Positions 1 to 38,076 of a stretch of DNA of 64,000 bases are shown here, in pieces. Each line of letters starts with the position of its first letter. Position 1 is the first letter of the stretch. The translations under genes were made by a program, and so were the position numbers. This DNA comes from Aphelocoma coerulescens (taxonomy: Eukaryota > Chordata > Aves > Passeriformes > Corvidae). Where the stretch lies: the NCBI RefSeq assembly GCF_041296385.1, contig NW_027184085.1, positions 12,271,301 to 12,335,300 of the forward strand, written 5' to 3'. The notes beneath the pieces were generated by a model. The model was given only the letters and a program-made list of their open reading frames with translations. It made no database searches and was not told where the DNA came from.

Positions 1-3000
1 TACAAGACAAATGTTAATTCTAATTATACTACCATTGTAAATATTATGCAAGCTCTAGGAGTGGCACATTTGGTCCACCACCAGTTGTCTCTGCCAAGGA
101 CAGAGGCTGCAGTGCTATGCTGCAGTCTGTGACATGCAGCTTCCTGGGCTGTAAGAGGCTCCTCTGAGCAAGAACCTACAGTGTTTGAATCCAGCTTTTC
201 CTCTGACACAGCTCCCTGCCTGCACTGCCTGATGTGGCACAACCCTGTCCTGTTACCACCAATGTGGCATTCAGCACTGAGAAAGAAGATGGAAGCAGAA
301 TCCTGGGACTGCTTTGGCTGCTTTCAGCAATGCTTCGGCACAAATGTCAAGTAAATACTCCTAACTGCACTGTCATCCCAGTCCCTCATTGCCTGTAAGG
401 AAAAGACCTCATCTAAAACAAAACAGAGGGCCCTGGACCTTTGGAAAATTTGGAGCTCCAAGCTCTTGTCATTTGTCATTACATGGCACAAAGCAATGCT
501 TGTTTCTTAGTTAGAAGAACTAAATGTCCCTAACTTAGTTAGGGACAAAGGGGGTTAATCGGGAGGATTAACTTGTCCCCAGGCAGTGGGTCTTTCTGAG
601 AGGTTTGGTGCCTGACATCTACCTCTTCTCCAACTGACATTGTCACAAATGTGATTCAAATCAGAACAAACTGTAAACCCCTTGCCTCCTTTTATCCCAG
701 AGTGGTGAAAAAGCATGTACTATTATTATTGTTACTTATTCCTTGTTTGTGAAGAAACAAATTTTAACCTCTGATGAATCCACAGGAAAAAGAAATGAAG
801 GCTGAGTTAAAAGCAGTATGCTAAAATGTCTCCCACTTGAAAATACTGCAACTATCATGGAAGTCAAAATGGGAGTAGTCAAGTCCCTGGCAAGGTACTA
901 AGTACTGTCATGGCCAGGACTGCACTGCTGTATATAAAAAAGGGTTTGCCAGCAGCACTGACAGGTTTGTGGAGGCAGGTACACTGTTTTTGTCATTTCT
1001 GTGTACAGTTCTTAAGCAGGTTGGGTTATCTGCAAAGCCATCTCCATTCCTCACAGTCCCAGACAGAGGCTTTTTAAATAACTGGCTTCAAATAATGAAG
1101 TAAGGTGTCAAAACTCGTTAAGTGGAAGTTCTCTCTCCCTTCTCCATTCACCTCCAAGCCTTTACCACATTATTCCTACTCAAAGCTAATGCTGCCAGAT
1201 AAAACAGATTTTAGATTAACACATTCAGGGAGTTCAGTCCTGCAGTCAAGCCCAGGTATTTCCCTGGTGGACCTTGTACTTTGAATAAAATACAAAACAT
1301 TTCTAGGTATGAAATCCAGGTGCCTGCTACCCAAACTGAGGCATGTGGGAAGAAAAGGAAGCACAAAAAGCAACACATTTCTTCCTTGGGTAGTGTGACA
1401 TTTTCTCTCAAGGTTTTGGATGTTTGCTTGGGACATCCCTGATCATCAGTGTGAGAAATCTCCTGTATGTGGAATGGATAATGCATTAGTCCCCTGCCTT
1501 ATTGTGTAACTCAGAAGTCAGGGAGCACACTGGAGCAACCCTAGGGTGGTACGAGGATTCTTTTGCAAAGTTTACAAAGCACTTAATTCATTGACTCTCT
1601 AGCCTAGGGGCTTTCCTAGAAAAGTTTCCTGGAAAGGGACAATGTGTTAAGGGTTCCTGACATATGAATTGTGAAATGTCACAGCTCAGATCCAAACCAG
1701 AGCAAACACTGAACTCCTGCCCATGCTAAGAGCTCAGCCCTTCACTGTTGCCACACTGAACAGCTTGGATCCCTCTGAAGGATCAACAAGCTATGGGCTC
1801 CAATGGATAGAATCTATAGCTAATGTAATGACTGGTTTCATATTTATTCTTTATTCAAATATTCTAATGAGCTCAGTCAAGCCCATTAACAGTTCCCAGG
1901 GAAATAACCACATAAGACATAGGTTATTGCTGCTGACAAAGGCCTTCATTGCAATGAGAGTAGAATCAAGCTTGTTAATTCTTATAGCTCATTAGTAATT
2001 ATGGCTCCTGGCAATTCCTAAGGCTTATTAGTGTTATTGTTCCCAGTAAATTGTGACTGAATATCTGATTATATTTCAGAAGCATTTCAACAGGAAAAAA
2101 GTTCATCCAATTTTCTGGAAGTGTTTTTAAGGTTTTTATTTATTTCTAGATCTTAATTTGTTCCAAATCACTCAGAACCGACAAAAGGGGTACACTCACC
2201 ATAATTCATGCTGTCATTCCCTCTAGCAGACGGCTCCACCTCTGTGGGTACCTGGGACAGACACTGCCCAGCCACTTGCTCCCCTGAGTCTGCAGATCCC
2301 AATCCTGCTGTTCTGCAGTGGCTTGGCTGCTGCTTTACAGCCCATCAGTGCTCAAGCCTTTAACCACAGTCTCTGCAATGTTTATTGCTCAGAGAAAACA
2401 AGTTTCTTGTGATTTGGGAAGCCCTTCTAAGCATTAGTTCAGGCCCGACTCCCACTGCCTATGTCTTCCCAATCCAGCACCGAACTGTCTGAGAAGCAAA
2501 AAGAGAAGATAAGTATTTTATTTTGGTGGTCTGAATTGCACAGCGATTGGCCACACTCCCAACCACTTCCTCAGTTTCCCTATGTTAGGATACTCCTAAC
2601 TTCAAGCCATGAACTGTGCTTGGGTTTGATATCAGAAGTGAGAGGCAAAAGCTACAAGGTGGTAGCACGGTACTGAGCCCAACACTAGCTTTTGTCACTT
2701 CTCTGCAGCTAAACCTGCATTTTCTTAGGCCTCAGGGGCCAGCCATCAGCATGTTGCTATCAGATTTCCTACAGAAAATGCATAATGAAGCTGGGAGCAG
2801 CAAAAGGTGATAAACTCACGCCAGGAGGCAGCAGAGCTCACACCTCCCTTCCCACCACTGCTCAAATACTCTCCCATGCTTTGCTTTGCCTCTCAGCCCA
2901 CTTCCTTTGTCCTGTCTTTCTGCCCTAGGTTAGCTTTGCCTCATTTCTTCCCACACGCTGTGACACACAGGCTGTCTCTGGAGGGGGTGGTGCTGTGCCA

Positions 3001-4187
3001 CACTGGCTGCCACGGGCCTCTTGCCATAGACCTGGTAGTTATTTGTGAAACCTGGGTTAGAAAGCTGTTGCTTGCTCACTGAAACATGTTGGGAGTCGTA
3101 TACCACTTTTGCATTTTCTTCATGATTCCCATAGATTTAAAACCAGCAAAATCTTCCAAAATAAAAAGCATGTTTTTTATAGGAGTGCAAATGCTTGTGG
3201 AAGGAGCAGCCTCTGGGGGAAAAGAGGAATGGAGAATACACAAGAAAAATTCCCACCAGTATCTGGCCCTTATAAAGTTTACTTAGAATAGATGACCTTT
3301 CCTAAACTTTGGAAATTATTCTTTCGACAGTGAATTGTTTAACTATCAGCATTCACTTGGATTTCAAAGGCTTAGCAGGTTTCCACAGCTATGCTTAGGC
3401 ACTGCCTCAGTTACAGCACAACATCCTGCTTTAATGTTGACTGAGCAACTCCACTTTTAACCAGATGTTTCTGTGGGAGGAACCCGAGAGCTTCTCTTGT
3501 GTTTGCACACAGCCCACATTCATAAATCACTCCAATACCTGACCTCTGTTCATGAGCTGAATCTCCCTCTGCAGTCCAGGTCATGGTGACCGAGCAGGGA
3601 AGAGAAATTGTCTTCTCTCCCAGCTGGACCTTGACCAACTTTGTCTTTCTGACAAAGCTCTCAAAAAATCCTGAAGGCAATGGCATGTAATGAACCAGTG
3701 CAGAACAAGGCGTGAAAGACAGGACATTTATGGAGCGAAAGGATAAAGATCTTTCTCACCGCATGCAGAACAGAGACCAGGATGAACAAGCACCACGGCA
3801 CTGTGCAGGTGGAGCTGCAGAGGGAAGGATAGGGTTAATTGACAAGCCTGGTAATTCTCAATCGGGCAGATGGTACTTCAGAAGATGTACAATCCACTGA
3901 ACAGTCAATGTAGTTTCATTAGCAACAGCTAACAACTAAACACCAGAATTTATATTGCTCTCTGAGCAAATAAACGTCTGACAACAAAATATGATAACTG
4001 AAAGCTAGTATTTAATAAGGACAATCCCCATCATCTGAACTGCATAGATGGTGGATTGGTAGATTCAAGAGTAGTCACTTATCACACTAAGTCTGGAGGA
4101 AAAGTGTGGCTGGTTAATCTGGAGAATGATTCACTTCACTATTCAAGCCACCTCTGGGACAAAAAATATAAACATACATAGATCACT
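1..4187. other. No gene recognised; AT-rich DNA
   Basis: Only short ORFs with no recognisable protein. The one structured element I see is a pair of adjacent dyads at 525-584. In human the next gene on this side is a UGT3A or CAPSL relative, but nothing like either is visible here. Confidence 0.5.
525..584. repeat. Pair of interlocking inverted repeats
   Basis: A perfect 10-bp stem with 3-nt loop (TGTCCCTAAC TTA GTTAGGGACA, 525-547). It is followed by TTAATC GGGAG GATTAA; the GGGACAA of the first stem can also pair with TTGTCCC downstream of the second. Alternative stem-loops are therefore possible. Confidence 0.6.
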
Positions 4188-4711
4188 CACAGAATCACAG
4201 AACAGTTTGGGTTGGAAGAGACCTGTAAAGGTCATCTAGTTCCAACCTCACTGCAATGAACATCAACATCTTCAGCTAGATCAAGGTGCTCAGAGCACCC
4301 TCCAGCCTGATCTTGAAAGTTACAAGGGATGGGGCATCCACGACCTCTCTGGGCAACTGGTGCCAGTGTCTCACTATTCTCATTGTAAAATTCTTCCTTG
4401 TATCTTGCCTCAATCCACCCTCTTTCAGTTTAAAACCATTATCCCTTGTGGGCCCCTTCTTTGTTGCAAACCCCCCCGATGTTCTGAAAGGCTGCAGTGA
4501 GATCTCCCTGGAGCCTCTTCCTCTCTAGGCTGAACAAACCCAACACAGCCTCTCCTCACAGAGGTGGTGCTCCAGCCTCCTGATCATCTATGTGTCTCTC
4601 CTCTGGAGTTGCTCCAACAGATCCATGGCCTTGTGCTGGGGACCACAGAGCTGGATGCAGCACTGGTGGGTCTCACCAGAGCAGAGCAGTAGGGCAGAAT
4701 CACCTCCTTCA
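4188..4711 (-). repeat. CR1 LINE 3' fragment
   Basis: In reverse complement this is a typical CR1 tail. On the plus strand it opens CACAGAATCACAGAACAGTT and GGGTTGGAAGAGACC, then CTCCAGCCTGATCTTGAAAG, GGGATGGGGCATCCACGACC and GTCTCACCAGAGCAGAGCAG. 5'-truncated, as usual for CR1. Confidence 0.9.
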
Positions 4712-7492
4712 ACTTACTCTGTAGCTATATAGAGCCACTAAAATAGTAAAATAGTTAAATAAAAAATAAATTCTTTCTCTTCTTTTACCTTTTTTTTTGT
4801 TTATTGTAGGGAAAATAAAAGCAGTAAGTATGCAAGCATTAGAAGAAGAGATGGAGTCAACTCCTTTGCTGTGCCCATCTCCTCACAGCTGCAGTGGATC
4901 AGTCTCTTGCCTTTATTCTCACTAGTGGCCTGGATCAACTAGAAGGAATTATGTCCCAGTTTGAGTTCTTACAGAAAAGAGGGAGAGATGTAGGGACCCT
5001 ACCTTTCATCCCACCTTATGCCCCACAGAAATACCCAGCACCTGGTCAGTCCCAGGAGCACACAGGGTCCTCACAGGCTTCCCTGACAACATGGGGTATG
5101 CAATATTCTTCTATTTCCCTTTTAAATCTGCCTTCAAGAAGATTCAAAATGATAACTAAAACAAGGTTGGTTTTCTAGTGGTCTTCTGAAGTATAAACAT
5201 AACTTACCTGGAAAAAAAGAAGTATGTCATATTTCTCTAAAAGACCACTTTCAAAAACAGCACAGAGAAGTATGAATATCTAAAATACACCAGGGAAAAT
5301 GTATTGCAGAAATGATTTATTTCATGCCAACTTAAGTATTTGACTATATATATTGTAACACACATTTCAAAAATATTATCCAGTACAACAGTAATCCAGA
5401 ACACTACAGAGAAAAATGTATAACTCAGTGAATTTCAAAACAAGGTACTTATGCATACAGACTTGTATCATAAGGCAAAAGAAGATAGTCTATCCATAAG
5501 CAGCACTCCTACAGCCTATCTTAATACACACTGGAGAATGAAGGTCTATTACTAAATCTATACTTAAAAATGAATTCCCTTACCTTCCAGATACCTCTAC
5601 AGAAACACCATATTTTTCTATAGAAAATAATTTATTTCTACAGTGACAGCTAAGCTATCACTCCGCAACTACTATAGTTCACAGGAGTATGTCAAATATA
5701 ACATTATCCTGAGGAAATAACTGAAGCTGCATATTATTATTGCCTGTCAATTACAATTAAAACACACACATGCACACAAAAGCATGCTGAAGACTACATT
5801 CCAATGCATTCTAAGAGAAACAAAGAATAAACCTAACTGGCTTACCAATATGACCCAAACAGAGGGTACCAAATATAATGCAGTAAAATCAACAAGACAA
5901 TTAATGTATTTAAAAGGGATCTAGTTCAATGTGCTTTTTTTTTGCCTTTTTTTTTTTTCCCTAGGAATGCTGAATTTCTGTTAAAATAATCAAATGGTGT
6001 AGGAGTGTCTCAGCTTCAGATTAGACTACTTAATTAGAGGCACAGCTAGTATTAGGTAACTGCAGTGAAGCAGTACATATTCCTGCAGAGCCCATTAGGG
6101 AAAAGGAATGTAAAAGTTTCAGAAAGTTTACGAGATTCACAACTAAGCTGCTCTGAAAAAAGTACCAATTTTTTGAATTTCAAAGAAAAATTAAAAAGCT
6201 AGGACACAATATATCCCCTTAGTAATGCTTTTGTTAATAATTAAGATGCACCTATTTATTTGTCTGTAATGAACCAGTCAGATTTCTTTAAGAAGCCTCA
6301 TAAAAAGTTTTCCTTCATAAAGTGATCTCTATTTGGTATTATGAATGTCCCTCAGAATTCAAGTAATTAAAGCAATAATGAAAACTGAAACAGTGTAGTA
6401 TTTTTCACATAGTATTTACAGTATTCCAAGACAAATTTAATAAAATACAAATTACCATAATTATTGAAAATCATAGTAATTTTTTAATACTTCCTATGTA
6501 AAAATCATTGTTCATGTTATATTTTAAAATAGCACAAATAAATATTGAGAAGACAGCAGCTTTCCACCATTCCTATTAATACTGTTAATGACTACTTTAC
6601 AAGCGCTTGATTGAAAAATAAAGGCAGATTTTCTACCATGATTCCTCCAGTAGTGTAATTTATAGAAGAATAAAGTTTATTTTTTTCTTAACATGTTACT
6701 GTAGTTAAGTAAGAAGCTATGTCATTGTTTGCCCAAAGTGTCACTGTGAGCGCAGATTAGAAGTTATTAATTCTTTACTTTCCCTCATAAAAAGAGTCCC
6801 TCACTTCACAGCTGAGAGATGCACCCCTCTTTAGCAGAGTAGGGGACTTATTTCCCAATATACATATCAAAATATGTATTAAAGAAAAGGAGAACTACAA
6901 CTCCAGTAGGAGTAGTAAGTCTGACTTCAGCTTTTTGCTATCCATACTTTCTATGAACTCCAGCACTCCAGATCAGGCATTGTTTTCACGCTGCTTTTTG
7001 AAGTTCATTGAGACTTGCACGCATTCTTTTCACTCATTTAAATCTTTGAGAGGAAGACATTCAAACATCTGTACTTAAATTGGGTGGGATTTTTGGTGTT
7101 TTGGGGGGCTGTCTTGGTGTTCACTGATGGAGAGAAAACTGCAGAAATGATGGCAAAATGTATATACTAGCTGCTCAGTAATTCAGGAAGTGAAATAACA
7201 AATATATAATTGACATTCTTTAGCTGCAAATAAATATGACTCTGTATGTACAGTGACATAAAAATACATTAACACTCAGTTCCCAGAAGCACAGTTTGCA
7301 AGGGAATTGTATTTAAAGTCACCTAATATGGACCATCAAATGTGATGCAGGAACACCATTAACCTACAGTACAGTCACTGCTTATACATATCACAGCTAG
7401 TTTTAATTTCATTTAGCTGCAGTGCTGATGGGACTGGAGCTATAGCAGCAAATAACCCATCAAGAGTTGCCACAATCTGGCTGGGAAGCACC
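4712..7492. other. No gene recognised; AT-rich DNA
   Basis: Contains minus-strand AATAAA motifs at 5316, 5631, 6255 and 6676, but no coding exon. It could be intergenic or distal LMBRD2 3' UTR; sequence alone does not decide. Confidence 0.4.
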
Positions 7493-7665
7493 ATGGAATC
7501 CCAGAAGGGTTTGGGTTGGAAGGGACTTGTAAAGTCCAGCCCTTCTGCAATCAGCCAGCACATCTTCAACTAGATCTGGATGCTCAGAGCCCCATCGAAC
7601 CTGGATGTGTGAACTGAAACTTTGAATGTTTCCAGGGATGGGGCATCCACACCTCTCTGCAGTGG
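7493..7665 (-). repeat. CR1 LINE 3' fragment
   Basis: Plus-strand text GGGTTTGGGTTGGAAGGGAC and GATGGGGCATCCACACCTCT marks a reverse-oriented, internally decayed CR1 end. Confidence 0.82.
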
Positions 7666-9944
7666 GGTAAGTCTTTACGGACATAGCCCCTAGACAAGTT
7701 CTGCATTATGTGTACTAGCAGTAACCAAACTTTTGAAACTAGCTCAAGTGAATGGCCAATGTTGTGCAGGCACATCCCTTATTTCTACAATCTTCTTTTA
7801 TAGTTGTATGCCCTATTTCTTCATTGAAAGTCTTCCAGATTTAGTCATATGAACCGACACTGAGTTCTCAAAACACACTTTAAATTAATTAGGCAACAAA
7901 TTGCATGTAATGGATAACTGCTGGTCAGCAATGCACACTATGGATGAAACCTGACTTCACTTAACAACTCCTTGGTTAACCAAACAGCATCCAGGTAGGA
8001 GGTGACACCTGGTATTGCCAAGCACAATACAGAGAACTCTAGAGCTTTTCAGAGCTCAAAAAAGAGCTGGTTACTCCCTTACTCCACTGCAACATCAAAA
8101 ATGTCAGTGGATTCCTACTTCAATGAGCTCAAAATGTCTGTGTTAGAATCTGAAATCCCAGCACCACTAATTTATACAGTCAACTATTGAAATTACTGCA
8201 TTCCAATGAAAACTGCACCAGGGACTAGTTACCTGCTGTGTATAAAATCCTGACCATGCTCCCCCCTGAAAATTCTGTTTGCAGCCATCTCAAAAAAAGG
8301 GAAAAGCCAGGCCCCAAGAAGGCTCAATCCAACTGTCTGGTCACCAGGGAATCGGTAAGGTTACTTCACAGACGTTCAGAAAAACAGACATTCCTTCTAT
8401 AGCTTTTCTCCTGGCACTGAATTAGATCCCTTTGCAGTGACACCTCAAGAGTTAAAGAAAGAATTTGACTTTTATTTCCATCAAAGATTTTTATAAATAA
8501 ACTGCTGAGCAATTAAATGAGATACAAATTTTTAAAACAGAAATATAGAGCCTAAGAACATTCATGTGGATGGGTGCCCAAGGACATATATAACCCCTTT
8601 CATGTAAGGCTGAATTCATGATAGCACTGTTAAGTAGCTCAAAAATAAATTAAATAGGTGCTAACATAGAATTGCTAAAGAAATATCCGAATAAAGAGAC
8701 TCATTTTTTCAAGTTCCTGTCCCTGATTAAGTTTCCAGCCTAAGACTTGGAAAAAGCTTTTACAAATACAAAATACTCAAACTAAAAAAGTGGCCTCATA
8801 TGAGTAATCTGGAAATTGCATGAGCTTGAATGCCTGTGGGCATGGCTGACATTCAGTGTATTCACCTAAGAACAAAACTGACAATTATTGTATGTCTGCC
8901 AATTTATTAACATAATTATTTCTATACAAATAGAGATTCTTTTTCTTCTTCATAGTAACAATTCAGTTTTAAAACAGGCATATCAATGTATTACAAATAC
9001 CACTACGGTTAGAACACATGTACTAAAATCACAGGAGGTAGAGTTAGATCCCCATTAACAATTACTTGAGAAAACACAGACTATTTAAAAAAATTAGTAA
9101 AATATGTCATTCATGAAAACTTACTTTTCAGAATAACTCATTCCTAGCTGCTTTAAGGGATGTGTGTTTTTTAAGCATGATAAAGAATGTATGATAGAAA
9201 CACATCCTCTTTAAGTTTTCAACATAACTTTGCAATAAGCCCGTAAGAAAGCTCCCAAGTGGTAAAGACTTCAGACAAACTGGAAAAAAGCAACATTTTA
9301 AATTATTCAAATTACCAAAGTTATCATGAATTTGACCACATCTTTTACCTTATGATTACATTTGAAAATTCATTCAACTAACTGTGGTTTAAAAATATGC
9401 CTACACTAATGAAATTAATGTGAAGCTTTTTTACACTGTTAATAATTGGCATTTTTGAATGGCAAAGTATTATTCTTTCTGCAACAACTTACTGCAAAAT
9501 ACAGGCACCTTAAAAACGGATACATAATACAACCAGGGTATTTAGGATATTAAAAATGTTTACCATTACCAAGTCATGCTGTGTATTTCTCTTCTTTTAA
9601 AGAAATACTCTACAGTTTGAAGCCGTGCCTGAGGTGCGTGCAAATTATCAAGTTTCAGTATTTAACTCCATTTTCATAGTCTATTTCTTTTACGGTTACA
9701 AAAACACTAGTGTGCCAAGATTTTGAAATATTACATCTGTAAAGATCTTAAGCAGATGTTGTATCTCCAATAATGTATTCTTGCTATTGCACATATGGTC
9801 ATATGACAAGTGACACTTGGGTCCATACTCAATTTCAACTATTTACACATGCTAAAATCATGTATCTCCATATAATGTTGGAAAAGAAAAAATACAGGCT
9901 TTCTAGACCAAAACGCATCACTCCAAAATTTATGCCAAAAAATT
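7666..9944. other. No gene recognised; possible distal LMBRD2 3' UTR
   Basis: AT-rich. Minus-strand AATAAA motifs at 8471-8476 and 8903-8908 are the first ones met downstream of the LMBRD2 stop codon, so a long 3' UTR crossing the nested CR1 elements is possible. Confidence 0.35.
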
Positions 9945-9993
9945 TCACAGAATCGTAGAATACCAGGATGGAAAGAACCTCAAGGATTATCTG
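9945..9993 (-). repeat. Older CR1 copy, 3' part (split by a younger CR1)
   Basis: Plus text CACAGAATCGTAGAATACCA, then GGATGGAAAGAACCTCAAGG and ATTATCTG. The next expected CR1 bases (GTCCAACC) resume at 10854, so this copy has been interrupted. Confidence 0.85.
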
Positions 9994-10853
9994 TTGACAG
10001 CAAGCTGTGTGGTGTTGTCGATACTGGAGGGAAGGGATGCCATCCAGAGGGACCTGGACAGGCTTGAGAGGGGGGTCTGTGCAAAGCAACTTCAAGGTCT
10101 TATACCTGGGTCATTGCAATCCCACGCACAGCTTACAGGTTGGGCAGAGAATGAATTTGGGCAGCCCTGCCCAAAAGGACTTGGGAGTGCTGTGGATGAG
10201 AGGCTGGACATGCCCCGGCCATGGCACTCACAGCCCAGAGAGCCAAACGTGTCCTGGGCTGCATCCAGAGCCCCGTGGGCAGCAGGGGAGGGAGGGGATT
10301 CTGCCCCTCTGCTCCGCTCTGCTGAGACCCACCTGGAGCACTGCATCCAGCTCTGGGGTCCTCAGCACAGCAGGGACAGGGACCTGCTGGAGCCAGTACA
10401 GAGGAGGCCACCAAGTTGACGAGAGGACTGGAGCACCTCCCTCAATGAAGACAGGCTGAGGAAGCTGGTGCTGTTCAGCCTGGTGAAGAGAAAGTTGTGT
10501 GGAGACCTCATAGGAACCTTCCAGTGTCTGAAAGTGCCCACAGGGAAGCTGGAGTGGGACTCTTCATCAGGAGCTGTAGTGATAGGACAAGGGGAAACTG
10601 GTGCAAATTGGAAGAGGACAGATTTAGATTAGGTATCTTAAGAAATTCTTTACTGTGAGGGTGGTGAAGCACTGGCACAAGTTGCCACACAGCACTTGTG
10701 GATGCCCCATCTCTGGGAGTGTTCAAGGCCAGGCTGGATAGAGGGCTGAGCAATGTGGTCTAGAAGGTGTCCCTACCCATGGCAGAGGGGGATGGGATTA
10801 GATGACCTTTAAGGTTCCTTCCAACCCAAACCGTTCTGTGACTATGATTTTAT
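9994..10853 (+). repeat. CR1 LINE copy inserted into another CR1
   Basis: Forward CR1 3' portion, about 860 bp: AGGGAAGGGATGCCATCCAG, TGAGACCCACCTGGAGCACT, TGGGAGTGTTCAAGGCCAGG, ending CCAACCCAAACCGTTCTGTG and ATGATTTTATG. Open frames inside (for example 9994-10419) are chance ORFs in repeat DNA. Confidence 0.93.
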
Positions 10854-11124
10854 GGTCCAACCTTTCTCAGCAAAAACATAGTGTAGACAAGATGACCAGC
10901 ACCTTGTCCAGCCAAAATTTAAAGGTGTCCAATGTGTTGGGGAATCCACCACTTCTCTGGAGAGATTATTCCCGTGGTTGATTGCTCTAATTGTGCAAAA
11001 ATATCCAATTGTGTCCAATTGGAATCTCACCAGGAGTAACTTGTGCCCATGTCTTTTCCATGTAACTCCTTGTAAAAAAGGAAGTTGCCATCTCCTTCAT
11101 AGCCACCCTCTAAATACTGGAACT
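10854..11124 (-). repeat. Older CR1 copy, 5' part (split by a younger CR1)
   Basis: Continues the element broken at 9993: GGTCCAACCTTTCTCAGC, GTTGGGGAATCCACCACTTC, GGAATCTCACCAGGAGTAAC and CCTTGTAAAAAAGGAAGTTG in plus orientation, all typical of reverse-oriented CR1. Confidence 0.88.
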
Positions 11125-11697
11125 CACATTTTCTGATTTTATGAAGAAAGCCTGCCATTCAGGCTTTCTCCTTATATGGGGTCTGATTCAAATACCACTG
11201 AAGGCAAAAGAAGCCTTAGTCTTCTTCAGCAGATTTTGGATTATGCATAAAGTTAAAATAAAAAAATTATAGAAAGTATTATAGTAATTGATATAACTGC
11301 ACTTTGGATGTACCAATATGCTCTCACAGCATCAGTTAAAATACAAAAAAAAAAAAAAAAATTTCCAAAAAAATCTCTTCCCCAAACTTAGTCTGTTACA
11401 GTTCAAGTTGAGCCCTAGGTATATTTATGAGTTTACCATCTATTAACTTTAAACAGTTTTCTCCTTTTGGTCATGACACAAAAGCCCACACTGATGCACA
11501 ACAGTATCTACAATAGCAGAAGCATATTTCTATCACAAGTGGTGAAGTTATCATACACGTGCATTTCCAAAAGAGTTGTTCCTTCATATGTTTTTTAAAG
11601 AGTCTTTGACGGTTCAGTGATATATCACAAATACAGTATTTTCCAAGCAATGAGTAGGAGCTAGATTTCCACTGAATTTCCTTTAGCTTTGATGAGC
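11125..11697 (-). other. LMBRD2: LMBRD2 3' UTR, proximal part
   Basis: Directly follows the LMBRD2 stop codon in the transcript direction. No minus-strand AATAAA is visible before the CR1 cluster, so the 3' UTR probably continues further. It contains an 18-base poly(A) run near 11344. Confidence 0.6.
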
Positions 11698-37750
<26,053 letters not shown>

Positions 37751-37930
37751 CACGGCCGAGCCGCCGCTCAGCGCCGCGTCCCCCGCGGGGCTCCGCCGCC
37801 CGCCATCCCGGCCGGCACCGGGCTCAGAGCGTGGCGCAGAGAGCGGCGGCCGCTCCCGGCTTCTTCCGCGTCGGAGCCGCCGCCACTCGCCGCCCGCCGC
37901 CGCCGGCCCGGCCCGGCACAGCCCCGCCCC
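37751..37930 (-). promoter_or_regulatory. LMBRD2: Candidate non-coding LMBRD2 exon 1 (5' UTR)
   Basis: Coding exon 2 of LMBRD2 needs an upstream leader exon. In the CpG island the best minus-strand donor is CCGTG|GTGAGG, with exon end at 37751. The upstream edge is arbitrary: there is no TATA box and the start site cannot be read from sequence. A short upstream ORF (ATG 37806, stop ending 37768, 13 codons including the stop) would lie in this leader. The whole entry is inference from position and donor quality. Confidence 0.4.
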
Positions 37931-37992
37931 CGGGCGGGCACACGGCTGCGAACTACAACTGCCGACAGTCCCTGCGGCCTCCCCCGCTGCGG

Positions 37993-37999
37993 CTTCCGG
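37993..37999 (+). promoter_or_regulatory. ETS/GABP-type site upstream of SKP2
   Basis: CTTCCGG, 70 bp upstream of the proposed SKP2 start codon. The match to the ETS core is exact; function is inferred from the known GABP control of SKP2 in mammals. Confidence 0.45.
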
Positions 38000-38010
38000 C
38001 CGGTGCCGGG

Positions 38011-38025
38011 ATGGCGCGGTGCTGA
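38011..38025 (+). other. Upstream ORF in the SKP2 leader (4 codons plus stop)
   Basis: ATG GCG CGG TGC TGA, 43 nt before the SKP2 start codon, in a favourable context (GGGATGG). It would be translated only if transcription starts upstream of 38011, which is not established. Confidence 0.45.
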
Positions 38026-38068
38026 AAGGCGCGGGGTGCGCGGCGGTGCGCGCGGGCCTTCCAGCGCC

Positions 38069-38076
38069 ATGTACAG
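38069..38076 (+). CDS. SKP2: SKP2 exon 1, 8-nt coding part (start codon)
   Basis: GCCATGTACAG|GTACGG: ATG TAC AG followed by a donor. Joined to exon 2 it gives [10 protein letters not shown], matching human [10 protein letters not shown] at exactly the right place. The alternative is an in-frame ATG at 38780, directly continuous with exon 2, which would add an unrelated Cys-rich leader. The spliced model is preferred. Confidence 0.78.

Noticed and set aside
3411..3686. 91-codon minus-strand ORF near the window start
   Set aside because: No recognisable family, no splice context, and no conserved neighbour supports it as a gene.
9994..10459. Two overlapping 140-150-codon plus-strand ORFs
   Set aside because: They lie inside the 3' non-coding tail of a CR1 element and have no protein similarity to CR1 ORF1 or ORF2.
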